Below, piece by piece: positions 53,023-64,000 of a stretch of DNA of 64,000 nucleotides. Position 1 is the stretch's first letter; every line of letters starts with the position of its first letter. The notes beneath the pieces were generated by a model, which searched no databases, was not told the origin of the DNA, and saw nothing but the letters and a program-made list of their open reading frames with translations. This stretch comes from Pseudomonas oryzicola (GTDB taxonomy: Bacteria > Pseudomonadota > Gammaproteobacteria > Pseudomonadales > Pseudomonadaceae): the NCBI RefSeq assembly GCF_014269185.2, contig NZ_JABWRZ020000002.1, positions 434,001 through 498,000 of the forward strand, given 5' to 3'. The position numbers and the translations under genes are program-made.

Positions 53023-53799
53023 ATGCGCCTGATCGACACCCACACCCACCTGGACTTTCCCGACTTTGACGTCGACCGCCCGCGCCTGCTGGCCAACGCG
53101 GCGGCGCGTGGGGTGGAACGGATGGTGGTGCTGGGGGTGTACCAGGCAAATTTTCAACGGGTGTGGGACCTGGCCTGCAGCGATCAGCACCTGTTCGCCG
53201 CGCTCGGCCTGCACCCGATCTACCTCGACCAACACCGCCCGGAGCACCTGGCGCAATTGCGCGAGTGGCTGGAGCGCCTGCGCGACAATCCTCGGCTGTG
53301 TGCCGTGGGCGAGTTCGGCCTGGACTACTACCTCGAAGACCTGGACAAGGCGCGCCAGCAGGACCTGTTCGAAGCACAACTGCAAATCGCCTGCGACTTC
53401 GAGCTGCCCGCCCTGCTGCACGTGCGCCGCAGCCACGCCCAGGTGATTGCCACACTCAAGCGCTACAGGCCCGCCCGGGCGGGGGTGATTCATGCGTTTG
53501 CCGGCAGTTACGAGGAAGCCAGGGAATACATCAAGCTGGGCTTCCGGCTTGGCTTGGGCGGTGCCGGGACCTGGCCACAGGCACTGCGGCTGCGCAAGAC
53601 TCTGGCGCGGTTGCCGCTGGAGAGCGTGGTGCTGGAGACCGATGCACCGGACATGGCACCGGTGATGTACCCGGGCGAACGGAACAGCCCGGAGCATCTG
53701 CCGGAGATTGCCGCGGTGCTGGCGGAGGTGATGGGGGTGGACGTCAGGGCGCTGGCAGAAGCCAGCAGCCGCAATGCCTGTGAGGTGCTTGGCTGGTAG
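53023..53799 (+). CDS. TatD family metal-dependent hydrolase
   Basis: A 258-residue amidohydrolase-fold protein. Metal ligands are visible as RLIDTHTHLDFPDF, GEFGLDYYLED, PALLHVRRSHAQ, VIHAFAGSYEEA and LETDAPDMAP. TatD enzymes are Mg-dependent 3'-5' DNases. It starts two bases after the fruR stop, probably as a read-through partner. Confidence 0.92.
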   Translation: MRLIDTHTHLDFPDFDVDRPRLLANAAARGVERMVVLGVYQANFQRVWDLACSDQHLFAALGLHPIYLDQHRPEHLAQLREWLERLRDNPRLCAVGEFGLDYYLEDLDKARQQDLFEAQLQIACDFELPALLHVRRSHAQVIATLKRYRPARAGVIHAFAGSYEEAREYIKLGFRLGLGGAGTWPQALRLRKTLARLPLESVVLETDAPDMAPVMYPGERNSPEHLPEIAAVLAEVMGVDVRALAEASSRNACEVLGW

Positions 53800-53824
53800 C
53801 GGTACTATCGCCGTTGCTGGCCCA

Positions 53825-53844
53825 TTCGCGGGTTCACCCGCGAA
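53825..53844. repeat. REP palindrome
   Basis: TTCGCGGGTTCACCCGCGAA, the common P. putida REP core, followed by AAGGCC. It separates convergent tatD and ampE. Confidence 0.8.
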
Positions 53845-53853
53845 AAGGCCAGT

Positions 53854-54684
53854 TCAAACCAGTACCGTCCACAGCGCAAACCCGGCATACCACAGCACCG
53901 CACAGCGCAGCAGCAATTCCCACAGGCTGTCCAACCGCCCCAGCCCACGCTGGTCGTCTTCTTCCTCAGGAATGTCGTCGGCAATGCGTCCGACCCGAGC
54001 CACCAGATGCGCGGCGCTGATATGCCAGTTCAGCAACTCATGCAGCATCACCCGCGTTACCGCGACGAAATTGCCCACCAAGGCAAAGCTCAATGCCAAT
54101 ACCCGTACCGGCAGCCAGTCCATGACATGCCGTAGCTGTTCGGCGCGTGCCTTCAGCGCCGCTTGCTTGCTGTGCTCGCCACACAGCGCCAGCAGGCGAT
54201 AGGCCAGCGCAGCGCCCGGGCCAAGCACGAAGTACCAGAAGATCACCGCGAAAAAGCCCTGGTACACCTGCCACAACAGGTTGCCCTGAACACTTATCAG
54301 CAGGCTGCGGGGATTGTCGGCGGCCAGCCCGAGGTCACGCTCTGCCACGTGCAGCGCAGCTTGGTCATCCCCCCTGCGCCAGGCATCGCGGAATGGCCCC
54401 AGGGATGCCTTGGCATCGCCGCGGCCCAGGCTGTAGATCAGCACCAGCAGGTGCACCGGCAAGGCCAGCAGGCCATACGCCACAGGGTCCAGCACATGTA
54501 GCAGCAACACCAGCAACGCGACCGGAGCCAGCACCAGAATGGCCAGCGTCCACCACGGGTGCACCTTGCCGCTGCGCTCCAGGCGCACCAGCTCGCCAAG
54601 GAAGAACCCGTCACGCTGCACCTGATGGCGCAGCGCAGAGAACTTCTCGACCCACAGCGCCAGCAACAACACCAGAAAACTCAT
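53854..54684 (-). CDS. ampE: AmpE inner-membrane protein
   Basis: A 276-residue protein with about four helices (SFLVLLLALWVEKFSALRHQ first; TLAILVLAPVALLVLLLHVL; GFFAVIFWYFVLGPGAALAY; RVLALSFALVGNFVAVTRVM). It matches AmpE, a membrane protein of the CobD/CbiB-like fold, encoded after ampD and implicated in beta-lactamase regulation. The start overlaps the ampD stop by four bases. Confidence 0.9.
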   Translation of the reverse strand: MSFLVLLLALWVEKFSALRHQVQRDGFFLGELVRLERSGKVHPWWTLAILVLAPVALLVLLLHVLDPVAYGLLALPVHLLVLIYSLGRGDAKASLGPFRDAWRRGDDQAALHVAERDLGLAADNPRSLLISVQGNLLWQVYQGFFAVIFWYFVLGPGAALAYRLLALCGEHSKQAALKARAEQLRHVMDWLPVRVLALSFALVGNFVAVTRVMLHELLNWHISAAHLVARVGRIADDIPEEEDDQRGLGRLDSLWELLLRCAVLWYAGFALWTVLV

Positions 54685-55253
54685 GCCTTGTCCTCGTTGT
54701 GCTGCAGCGCTTCCCGATAGCGTAGCCAGTTGAAGGCCGGGCCAGGGTCGGTCTTGCGCTGCGGGGCAATGTCGCTGTGGCCTTGGATGCGGCCGAGGTC
54801 GATGGCCGGCCAGGCACGGCGGATATGCCGGGTAAGTTGCTCCAGCGCCGTGTACTGGGCATCGGTATAGGGCAGGCTGTCAGTGCCTTCCAGCTCGATA
54901 CCGATGGAAAAGTCGTTGCAGCCCTCGCGCCCGTCGAAGCATGACACGCCGGCATGCCAGGCACGGTCGAGCAATGACACGAACTGGGTCACCGCGCCGT
55001 CGCGCTCGACGAACAAGTGCGCCGACACGGTCAGGTGGTTGATGCTGGCGAAATACGGATGCTCGTCAGGATCCAGGCGGTTCAGGAAGAATTGCTGGAC
55101 CTTGCCGGTGCCGAAACAGGCCGGAGGCAGGCTGATGTTATGGATCACCAGCAGGGAAATCGATTCGCCTTCGGGGCGGGCATTGAAATTCGGCGAGGGG
55201 CAGTGGGTAATTCCGATTCCGTGGAACCAGCCGGTGGCACGGTCCAATTGCAT
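54681..55253 (-). CDS. ampD: 1,6-anhydro-N-acetylmuramyl-L-alanine amidase
   Basis: The start is ATG 55253 (MQLDRATGWFHGI) and the product is 190 residues, the usual AmpD size. Zinc ligands are His38 in LLVIHNISLP, His in IQGHSDIAPQRKTDPGPAF and the following Asp; the catalytic Glu lies in GIELEGTD. It recycles cytosolic muropeptides and so keeps AmpR-controlled beta-lactamase off. Coupled to ampE. Confidence 0.95.
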   Translation of the reverse strand: MQLDRATGWFHGIGITHCPSPNFNARPEGESISLLVIHNISLPPACFGTGKVQQFFLNRLDPDEHPYFASINHLTVSAHLFVERDGAVTQFVSLLDRAWHAGVSCFDGREGCNDFSIGIELEGTDSLPYTDAQYTALEQLTRHIRRAWPAIDLGRIQGHSDIAPQRKTDPGPAFNWLRYREALQHNEDKA

Positions 55254-55341
55254 GGGGCAGATCCTGAAAGCGCCGTGAACAGAGCACCAGTATGCCCTGT
55301 GGCCAAGGCCGTTTGCATGTGAATGATTGTAATGTTTGCGC

Positions 55342-57501
55342 CTACAGGCCCCGTTGCTGTCGTAGCGCCTCGAGCACCGCATCCAACGCTCGCTCGAACA
55401 GCAGTCCGTCATCCAGCACCCGCACCTCGCCCCGGTACAGGGCCTGGGCCAGGCTGGCGCCACTCCACTCGCGCACTTTCATGCCGGTGCGGTTGGCAAA
55501 CACCAGCCTGTCGCTGCTGTCGATGCGCGCCACCAGTTTGCAACGCAGCGGTTCGTCCTCATCGAGCACCTCGACCCAGGTACCGATACGCAGGCGCTGT
55601 ACCTGATGCAGCGCAGCGGCGTGGCCATGGGCAACGGGCAACGGCGCGCAGGCGGGCTCTTCGGCAATGGCCAACACGATATCCTCGGCCACCAGCACCT
55701 CGTTCAGGCGTTGAGCCTCTGCGCCCGACGGCACCGCGGTAGCTGCGCAGGCGCGCAAGTGCAATTGCTCCAACTGCAAGAAAAATTCACGGGTCGCAGC
55801 CGAGTCCAGGGCCACGTTGGCCAAGCCACCGCGCAGTGCCTTGAGCAAGCCGGGCACCTGCTGCAGCAAGGCTTGTGCTTCATGTGGCGGGGTGATGCTG
55901 GCCAGCAGCGTGTCCATGGTCTGCAATGTATCCCGCCAGGCCTGAGAAGCCTCGCCCTGCTTGAGCCAGGCCAGCAACATGACCTGGCTCCACGACTGCA
56001 CCAGCATCTGCACCACCACCTGCGGCCATACCCGGCCGCGCAAGCGCTGGTTAAGCGCCTGCTGCACCTGTTGCCTGGCCTGCTGGGCGCGGGCACGCCC
56101 TTCTTCCGCATCGCGAGTGCGTTGTTCGAGCAACTCGTTGCGCCGCCGCTCGTCCTGGTGGAAAGCGAGGAAGTCTTCAAGCAGTTCGGCGAACAGGCTG
56201 GTATCTTCGGAGAAATCGTTGAGCAGACGCTGGATGGTCCGCTCCACTCGCAGGTGCAGGCTATCGCGCAACCCGTCGCCGGCGCGTTCCCAGCCGATGG
56301 CGGCGGCGGCAATCTCGTTGAGCAGCCGCCGGGCCGGGTGGCTGGCCCGGCTGAACAGCCCCTTGTCCAGCAGGGCGACTTTCAACAGCGGAATATGCAG
56401 GCGCGCGATCAACGCGCGCAGGCTGGCCGGCAAATTGTCGTCGCTGCGGATGTAGCCGAACAACAGGCCAACCAGGTTGATCATGTCCTCGTCGGCCACT
56501 TCGATGCGCCGACGTGTGCCGCTGCGCACGCTGACCCGCAAGAGCAATTGTTCAAGCTGCTGGCCGAGCTCGAAATCCTCGTCATCGTGGGTAGCGGGCA
56601 CATAGTGCTGCAAATGGGAAAGCAGGCGCAGCAGGTCGCCAGTGCTTATCGGCTGGGCAGCAGCCACCGTTTGCAGACGCGGCGCGAACTGCCCGCGCAA
56701 CGGGACCAGGAGGGGCTGCAACGAGGCAAGGAAGGCCTGCCCTGCCGCGTCGGCGCCAACCTCCTGCGCCAGTTTTGCCGCCCCACGTCGAGCGCCCATA
56801 CGCCGGTCTTCGGCACGCCGGCGAGGTGCCGGCGGCAACTCGGAGAGCACGCCCGCAGCAGCCAGCAACTGGTTGGCTTCACCATAGAGGACATCGGCAT
56901 CGCGCAGTACATAGCGCTCGAACAGTTTAAGCAGGACCAGCTTTACCCGCAGGCCAACCCCCAGGTTACGCCCGGCATCGAGGAAGAAGCCACACAGTGC
57001 CGCGGGCCCCAATGGGTTGTGCTGCTCATGCAGGGGGCGGTCGAGCAGTGCCTGCAAGCGCAGGCCCAGCTGCTGCAGGGCAATGCCATCCCGCGACAGC
57101 ACCCGTGCGACCATGCCTTCGATCGCGGCGGCCCGCTCGGCCTGGGCCTGGCTGCGCAGGTCGCCAGGTTCCCCAAGGCGGGCCAGCAGGTCGATCTGGC
57201 CCATACGGGAAAAGGCGTCGTAGAAGGTGTCGAGAAAGCCCCGTTCGATGCTCTTGCGCTTCAGCCGCAGGTCACGCATGGCCTCGAAGTAGAGGTGCTG
57301 GTCACCGCGGTCGAAAGCCTTGTCGGCCATCTCGAAGAGGGTGTCATCGGCATTGTCGAACAAATCCTGCAGGCCCTGGCGCAACTGCAAGGCGGCCTTG
57401 TCGCGCACCTGCAGCAGCAATACCGGAAGGCAAGGCAGGGCCACATGCCCCCCTCGGTCGATGGCGGCCGCCAAGGGCACCACCTTGCCTTCTTTTTGCA
57501 T
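55342..57501 (-). CDS. DUF1631 family protein, 719 aa
   Basis: A large, mostly helical cytosolic protein of the DUF1631 family, which gammaproteobacteria encode near ampD. It has a conserved helical part with ALQQLGLRLQALLDRPL and HNPLGPAALCGFFLDAGRNL, long Gln/Arg-rich coiled segments near 440-480 (ARAQQARQQVQQALNQ), and a small C-terminal beta domain (LRIGTWVEVLDEDEPLRCKL then VFANRTGMKVREWS), which looks PilZ-like. If that domain binds c-di-GMP it would link to signalling; I see no clear RxxxR motif. Function unknown. Confidence 0.85.
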   Translation of the reverse strand: MQKEGKVVPLAAAIDRGGHVALPCLPVLLLQVRDKAALQLRQGLQDLFDNADDTLFEMADKAFDRGDQHLYFEAMRDLRLKRKSIERGFLDTFYDAFSRMGQIDLLARLGEPGDLRSQAQAERAAAIEGMVARVLSRDGIALQQLGLRLQALLDRPLHEQHNPLGPAALCGFFLDAGRNLGVGLRVKLVLLKLFERYVLRDADVLYGEANQLLAAAGVLSELPPAPRRRAEDRRMGARRGAAKLAQEVGADAAGQAFLASLQPLLVPLRGQFAPRLQTVAAAQPISTGDLLRLLSHLQHYVPATHDDEDFELGQQLEQLLLRVSVRSGTRRRIEVADEDMINLVGLLFGYIRSDDNLPASLRALIARLHIPLLKVALLDKGLFSRASHPARRLLNEIAAAAIGWERAGDGLRDSLHLRVERTIQRLLNDFSEDTSLFAELLEDFLAFHQDERRRNELLEQRTRDAEEGRARAQQARQQVQQALNQRLRGRVWPQVVVQMLVQSWSQVMLLAWLKQGEASQAWRDTLQTMDTLLASITPPHEAQALLQQVPGLLKALRGGLANVALDSAATREFFLQLEQLHLRACAATAVPSGAEAQRLNEVLVAEDIVLAIAEEPACAPLPVAHGHAAALHQVQRLRIGTWVEVLDEDEPLRCKLVARIDSSDRLVFANRTGMKVREWSGASLAQALYRGEVRVLDDGLLFERALDAVLEALRQQRGL

Positions 57502-57728
57502 CCTGGACTCCTTGCAGGGGGCCTCGCCCGAAGGGACTGAAAATCGTCAAAGCTATGACGCCAAATACTGGTCGCCATTATCAGCAAAAATCCATACCGC
57601 TGCCAGCGCCGTTTCACTCGCTGGCAAGTGACCCTGATTTGCCCCGATTGCTCAATCCGACCGACCAAAGGTCGCAGCCAAGGCGGCTGTACACACCAGC
57701 CCCCTGCCCTATAATCGCGGGCATCTAG

Positions 57729-58592
<864 letters not shown>

Positions 58593-58603
58593 TCGAATTG
58601 CAG

Positions 58604-58640
58604 GCATGAAAAAACCGGCCTCTGGCCGGTTTTTTCATGC
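58604..58640. terminator. Bidirectional terminator, nadC/trxB
   Basis: Seventeen-base perfect arms, GCATGAAAAAACCGGCC and GGCCGGTTTTTTCATGC, with a three-base loop. It follows nadC and serves the plus strand; A-runs on the left allow use on the minus strand after trxB too. Confidence 0.93.
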
Positions 58641-58717
58641 GACATCTGGGGCGTAGCCATTCTGTTGCAATGGCCTTGTGTCGCAATGGGCCGCAAAGCG
58701 GCCCCGGCATTCCCGGA

Positions 58718-60011
<1,294 letters not shown>

Positions 60012-60740
60012 ATGCAAGCCCCTGTCCTGTCTGGCCCCCAGTACCTGCGCGAAGGCCTGAAACTGGTGCTGAGCCCCAACCTGCGGTTGTTCGTGCTGCT
60101 GCCGCTGGCGGTCAACCTGCTGCTGTTCGGTGGCCTGATCTACTTCGCCGGCCACCAGTTCAGCCTGTGGGTGGATGCCCTGATGCCCACCCTGCCGAGC
60201 TGGCTGAGCTTCCTCACCTACATCCTCTGGCCGCTGTTCGTCGCCCTGGTGGTGCTGATGGTGTTCTTCACCTTCACCCTGGTGGCCAACATCATTGCCG
60301 CACCGTTCAATGGCTTCCTGGCGGAAAAGGTCGAGGTGGTGCTGCGTGGCGAAGACACCTTCCCGGCCTTCAGCTGGGCCGAGCTGGTGGCCATGGTGCC
60401 ACGTACCTTCAGCCGCGAAATGCGCAAGCTGGGCTACTTCCTGCCGCGGGCCATCGGCCTGTTCATCCTGTCGCTGGTACCGGTGGTCAACGTGGTGGCG
60501 GCGCCGCTGTGGCTGATCTTCGGGGTCTGGATGATGGCCATCCAGTACATCGACTACCCGGCGGACAACAACAAGATGAGCTGGCAGGACATGCTGGCCT
60601 GGCTGCGCCAGAAACGCTGGCAGAGCCTGGGCTTTGGCGGCATTACCTACCTGGCGTTGATGATCCCGCTGGTGAACGTGCTGATGATGCCGGCGGCGGT
60701 GGCCGGGGCTACGTTGTTCTGGGTGCGGGAGCGTAACTGA
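60012..60740 (+). CDS. cysZ: Sulfate transporter CysZ
   Basis: ATG 60012 ([20 protein letters not shown]) gives 242 residues, with GGAG seven bases upstream. About four to five helices ([60 protein letters not shown]) and the family blocks [13 protein letters not shown] and [20 protein letters not shown] identify CysZ, a proton-linked sulfate uptake protein feeding cysteine synthesis. A hairpin terminator follows. Confidence 0.93.
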   Translation: MQAPVLSGPQYLREGLKLVLSPNLRLFVLLPLAVNLLLFGGLIYFAGHQFSLWVDALMPTLPSWLSFLTYILWPLFVALVVLMVFFTFTLVANIIAAPFNGFLAEKVEVVLRGEDTFPAFSWAELVAMVPRTFSREMRKLGYFLPRAIGLFILSLVPVVNVVAAPLWLIFGVWMMAIQYIDYPADNNKMSWQDMLAWLRQKRWQSLGFGGITYLALMIPLVNVLMMPAAVAGATLFWVRERN

Positions 60741-60747
60741 GGGAGCG

Positions 60748-60772
60748 AGGGGCTGCAGGGCGGCCCCTTTTC
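60748..60772 (+). terminator. Terminator after cysZ
   Basis: AGGGGC (60748-60753) pairs with GCCCCT (60763-60768), followed by TTTTC. It is short but well placed, between cysZ and the convergent immunity gene. Confidence 0.65.
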
Positions 60773-60785
60773 GCAGATTGCGTTT

Positions 60786-61403
60786 CTAGAAGTCAGAGAA
60801 GCTGTAGGGTTCTAGAGTAGAAATCTGAGAAAGCAATATCAAATGTTCCACTGCCTTAACCTTTTCGATGTTAGCAAGCTCACTTGGCCCACCGAACGCC
60901 AAGGCCGGAACAAAACCATACATTTCATCGTGCTTTAGCATGCCTAATTTTCTCTTTGCTGGCTCGAATAGGTCGCCGAAATCATTGGATTCCTTCTCCA
61001 TGCCCAGGAAAAAACCTTGCACTTCCCTATCGATATCAGCTGTCGCTAATTCATGGTCATTGCCAGAATAACGTGACGCGTAGGCTATGATGTCCAATGA
61101 AAACCCGGAATTTTCACCCCATAGATAGAGATCACCAAAGGCACCGCGAGCGACTAGATGATACGTATCACGCCCCTCTAATGCAGTACCTTCAATGAAT
61201 GAAGCGACCACCCCCTCGTAATCCTGTGGATTGACAGTCCAGAATATCCCGTCGCCGTATCCACACCATCCGTGCTCAGCCCAATATTCCAATAATTTTT
61301 CCGGCAATTTTCCACTATAACGCTGTATGCTCGAAGGCGGAACCTCTTGGCGGAATACAGGATTACCCATTTCCTTTATAAAAATTGAAAAGAATTCATC
61401 CAT
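60786..61403 (-). CDS. Immunity protein with GAD-like and DUF1851 domains (Tdi-like)
   Basis: A 205-residue protein starting MDEFFSIFIKEMGNPVFRQE, typical of the GAD-like domain (about 1-105, with LLEYWAEHGWCGYGDGIFWT). The DUF1851 part (about 120-200; DLFEPAKRKLGMLKHDEMYG, FVPALAFGGPSELANIEKVK) follows. This domain pair is the architecture of Tdi immunity proteins, which neutralise Tde DNase effectors of type VI secretion in Agrobacterium. It lies directly after a toxin gene with the matching Ntox15 domain. GC is clearly below neighbouring core genes, so the pair was acquired. Confidence 0.85.
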   Translation of the reverse strand: MDEFFSIFIKEMGNPVFRQEVPPSSIQRYSGKLPEKLLEYWAEHGWCGYGDGIFWTVNPQDYEGVVASFIEGTALEGRDTYHLVARGAFGDLYLWGENSGFSLDIIAYASRYSGNDHELATADIDREVQGFFLGMEKESNDFGDLFEPAKRKLGMLKHDEMYGFVPALAFGGPSELANIEKVKAVEHLILLSQISTLEPYSFSDF

Positions 61404-61418
61404 ATTAAAAATCTCTAA

Positions 61419-62768
61419 CTATTGGCATTTATGCAACCTGACATTCAAAAGGCTTGATGCACCACCCGATCTGGATAGCTCTTCAGCAGCTTGCTTTAAT
61501 CCTCCCACTCTATTTTTCCACTGCGGACCTATAGTAGAGTTGACTTGTCTGTCGCCGAAGTCAGAAATAGCGTCCCTACCACCCGCGCTCAAATCTGGAT
61601 TATGCAATGCCGCAAGCGACGACATGGTTTCCTTTGCTTGCTTTACTGAAAGCTTTTTAGCTTCGATAGGGCTCATACTTTTCATCAAATCTTTCTGAAT
61701 TCTAACTTTCAATTTATCATACAGTTTCTTCCTTGCTTTCCTGGCAATGTTCGGATCCCGCCTGACTGGATGAGTAAGGTTTTCAAGAAACTCTTCAACC
61801 GTCAGCCGGTTTAGCCCATCCTGCTGTCCCTTCAACTGCCGTTCAAACTCGCCATGCTTGGATACTGGCAATTTGTCTGCCTTGAAACACGCCACCGTAT
61901 GCAACGGCATGCTACCGGGCTTCCCCGTCGAGGGCTCCTTGTCTTTTCCCGCTGGCCGATTCGGCTGCACCGGTTGCGGCTCATTCGCTGCCCCCTTGCG
62001 CCGCTCCGGCACCTGCAGGTCCGGCCGTTTCTTCAACCCTTCTTCATGCTTGAGCATCCATTGCCCCAGCCGCGCACCTTTGCGGCTGGCCGCCATCTCC
62101 TGGGCTAGCACCCGGGCATCGCCGCGGCCGCGGGTGAGGTACGACACGATCGCCCCCAACAACAGCAGCACGACTTCCACGTGGCCTTGGGCAATCTGAT
62201 GCGTGGCCCGGGATATCGCATAGGGATCGTCCCGGCAGAGCGGGCCCGTGCCTTCACTGGCGCAGGTGCCTTCCCAGGCGAAGCGAATGCCATCGACGTA
62301 GTACTCGCCGATACGCGGCAAGCCCTCGATGAAGAACTCGGCGATGGAGGCCATCCCCAGCGCGCCGAGGATCCAGCCACTGACCTTGAGGCCCATGGCC
62401 GCGCCCGCGCCGGCGAACGGAATGGTTCCGGCGCCGCTGGCGAATGCGCCAACCCCCGCGCCAAGCAGGCCACCGGTAATGGTGCTGCCTGCGACAATCA
62501 TCGCCATCTGCCGCACGACCATCAGCAGTTCGTCGACGATGCTGTTGATGTCGAGATCGGCGAAGCGCTGGCGCAGCGTGTGCGCCGCCTGCCATTCGGC
62601 GTGGTAGAAGGCGGTGCGGACAGCTTCGATCCGGCGCAGGTTGAGGCCTAGCGAGGCGACCTCTTCATTGAGGCTGGTGCGGAACTGGCCACCGCTTTGG
62701 TAGCCCACCATGGCGATGACACGTGACTCGATCTCGTGCCAGGAGGGCACGAGGTAATCCAGGTACAT
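61419..62768 (-). CDS. Polymorphic toxin, Ntox15 (Tde-like) DNase effector
   Basis: ATG 62768 (MYLDYLVPSWHEIE) is seven bases after GGAG. The 449-residue protein has an N-terminal helical part, a glycine-zipper-like membrane stretch (TITGGLLGAGVGAFASGAGT) near 94-135, another hydrophobic segment (VVLLLLGAIVSYL), a Pro/Lys-rich linker and the C-terminal toxin type 15 domain. The domain opens HTVACFKADKLPVSKHGEFE and carries the catalytic HxxD as HNPD (His389, Asp392) followed by GGRDAISDFGDRQVNSTIG. Tde toxins with this motif degrade target DNA. GC drops within the gene toward the toxin domain, as in modular polymorphic toxins. No VgrG, PAAR or adaptor gene is adjacent. Confidence 0.87.
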   Translation of the reverse strand: MYLDYLVPSWHEIESRVIAMVGYQSGGQFRTSLNEEVASLGLNLRRIEAVRTAFYHAEWQAAHTLRQRFADLDINSIVDELLMVVRQMAMIVAGSTITGGLLGAGVGAFASGAGTIPFAGAGAAMGLKVSGWILGALGMASIAEFFIEGLPRIGEYYVDGIRFAWEGTCASEGTGPLCRDDPYAISRATHQIAQGHVEVVLLLLGAIVSYLTRGRGDARVLAQEMAASRKGARLGQWMLKHEEGLKKRPDLQVPERRKGAANEPQPVQPNRPAGKDKEPSTGKPGSMPLHTVACFKADKLPVSKHGEFERQLKGQQDGLNRLTVEEFLENLTHPVRRDPNIARKARKKLYDKLKVRIQKDLMKSMSPIEAKKLSVKQAKETMSSLAALHNPDLSAGGRDAISDFGDRQVNSTIGPQWKNRVGGLKQAAEELSRSGGASSLLNVRLHKCQ

Positions 62769-62990
62769 GAGGTGTCTCCCTGACAACGTGTGCAGGGGGA
62801 AATCCCATCATGGATTCGGATCGGAGGTTTCTGAGTCAGTTGTAGGAAAATGCGACTGTGTTTACAGCAGGTTCAGCAAAGTTGAGCTGTTCAGCCGGCA
62901 TCATGCACAGGGCAGTTCTTTGTCGTTCCTGAGATCGAGCCCCACCTGGACGGAGCTCGATTTCATAGGCGCTACAAACCCCAGGCCATA

Positions 62991-64000
62991 TCAAAGACTC
63001 AACCGGCTGGAAAACTGCCCCACCACATCCACCACCCGCTTCGCCCCGTCCTGGATCTCGACAATCACGCTCCCGGTCTCGTCCGCCAGCGCCAGCCCCT
63101 GCTCGGCCTGGCGCTTGCTGGTGTCGATGATCGCCACTGCCGCCTGGGCCAGCTGCTCGTTCTGCTGCACCACCCGGGCAATTTCCTCGGTGGCGGTGCT
63201 GGTGCGCGAGGCCAGTTGGCGCACTTCATCGGCAACCACGGCAAACCCACGCCCCTGCTCGCCGGCGCGGGCCGCTTCGATGGCCGCGTTCAGCGCCAGC
63301 AGGTTGGTCTGCCCGGCAATGTCGCTGATGGTCTTGATGATCGAGCCGATCACCCGCGACTGGGTGTCCAGCGCCTGGATGCCCTCGGCCGCCTCTTGCA
63401 TCGAGGCCTCCAGCCCACGCATCACGCTGACGCTCTGGGTCACCACATCGGTGGCCTTGCGGGCGCTGGCATCGGTGCCCAGCGAGGTATTGAACGCCAC
63501 GTCCGCCGCCTCGGCCACCGCATGTTCCTGGTTGACCTGGTCGGTGATGACGGTGGCGAACTTCACCACCTTGTACAGCACGTCATGGGCATCGAAGATC
63601 GGGTTGTACGAAGCTTCCAGCCAGACCACCCGGCCGTGGGCATCGATACGCTTGAAGCGCTCGGCAACGTACTCGCCACGGCGCAGCTTGTCCCAGAACG
63701 CCTGATAGCCGGCCGAGTTTGCCTCCTCCGGCTCGCAGAAAATGCGGTGATGCTTGCCCCGGATCTGTTCCAGGCGGTAACCGACGGTGGTCAGGAATCG
63801 ATCGTTGGCGGTTAGGATGTTGCCGTCGAGGTCGAATTCGATCACGGCGGTGGAACGCATCAACGCCTTGATCAGGCTCTCGTGCTCGCGAGAGGTCTCG
63901 ATGGTTCGGGTCAGGTCGCTGGAATGCAGAGTGAAATACTTGATGCGTCCCTGGCTGTCCTTTACCGGCTGCAGGATCGACCGCAGCCAGGCTTCCTGAC
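62991..64000 (-). CDS. PAS-domain methyl-accepting chemotaxis protein (BdlA-like), 5' end outside window
   Basis: The frame is open from the window edge ([20 protein letters not shown], end of one PAS domain) through a second PAS domain ([40 protein letters not shown]) into a short signalling domain with the receptor hairpin [20 protein letters not shown] and [17 protein letters not shown]. No membrane helix is seen in the visible part. Two PAS domains plus a compact receptor domain is the layout of BdlA and soluble Aer-like receptors that sense redox state and affect biofilm dispersal. The stop is at 62991. Confidence 0.9.
   Translation of the reverse strand, partial: QEAWLRSILQPVKDSQGRIKYFTLHSSDLTRTIETSREHESLIKALMRSTAVIEFDLDGNILTANDRFLTTVGYRLEQIRGKHHRIFCEPEEANSAGYQAFWDKLRRGEYVAERFKRIDAHGRVVWLEASYNPIFDAHDVLYKVVKFATVITDQVNQEHAVAEAADVAFNTSLGTDASARKATDVVTQSVSVMRGLEASMQEAAEGIQALDTQSRVIGSIIKTISDIAGQTNLLALNAAIEAARAGEQGRGFAVVADEVRQLASRTSTATEEIARVVQQNEQLAQAAVAIIDTSKRQAEQGLALADETGSVIVEIQDGAKRVVDVVGQFSSRLSL

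Noticed and set aside
55606..57540. Plus-strand frame of 644 codons opposite the DUF1631 gene
   Set aside because: Gln/Gly/His-rich shadow without motifs or ribosome-binding site.

Overview
The window looks like chromosome of a Pseudomonas putida-group bacterium. Coding density and GC are high, and the core gene set and order (cyoABCDE, hmp/norR, selD-selU next to a PhnCDE-type transporter, fruBKA with fruR, tatD-ampE-ampD, nadC, trxB, cysZ) match, from memory, P. putida KT2440-like genomes. REP-type palindromes typical of this group sit between genes.

Region 1 (1-6860) is a decayed prophage or genomic island. It starts inside a tyrosine integrase, followed by an excisionase-like protein, a broken phage gene, a cluster of GTTAACACC repeats and a lambda-type tail assembly gene. 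Next comes the most notable locus: a low-GC gene for a retron-type reverse transcriptase fused to a trypsin-like protease (2736-4415, minus). It carries both retron hallmark motifs (NADKH = NAxxH, and VTG) and an intact His-Asp-Ser triad. Around it lie tRNA 3'-end fragments (att scars) at 4716-4760, 5862-5888 and 6837-6859, three related palindromes and two unrecognised membrane-anchored proteins. I read this as a modular defence/cargo island inserted at tRNA genes.

Region 2 (6963-17816) handles amino acids: LysR regulator, DadA-like D-amino-acid dehydrogenase, RidA imine deaminase, an amino-acid binding protein, a periplasmic broad-specificity racemase, then an amidase with a complete polar amino-acid-type ABC importer and a divergent GlxA-type AraC regulator.

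Region 3 (17911-29913) has a GNAT enzyme, a bestrophin-like channel, a selenium block (a putative selenate ABC transporter divergent from selD-selU), several small proteins, an alpha/beta-hydrolase and alaC.

Region 4 (30157-39427) is respiration and NO defence: cyoABCDE, dsbB, hmp and divergent norR. Region 5 (39497-46144) has cheV, small secreted/cysteine-cluster proteins, an OprD-family porin, a diguanylate cyclase, a DUF2383 protein and a DUF3820 protein. Region 6 (46205-60740) has fruBKA and fruR with a perfect Cra operator, tatD, ampE-ampD, a DUF1631 protein, nadC, trxB and cysZ, with a four-half-site OxyR-like element between the last two. Region 7 (60786-64000) has a Tde/Tdi-like toxin-immunity pair (Ntox15 DNase toxin, GAD/DUF1851 immunity protein) and the 3' part of a PAS-containing chemoreceptor cut by the window end.
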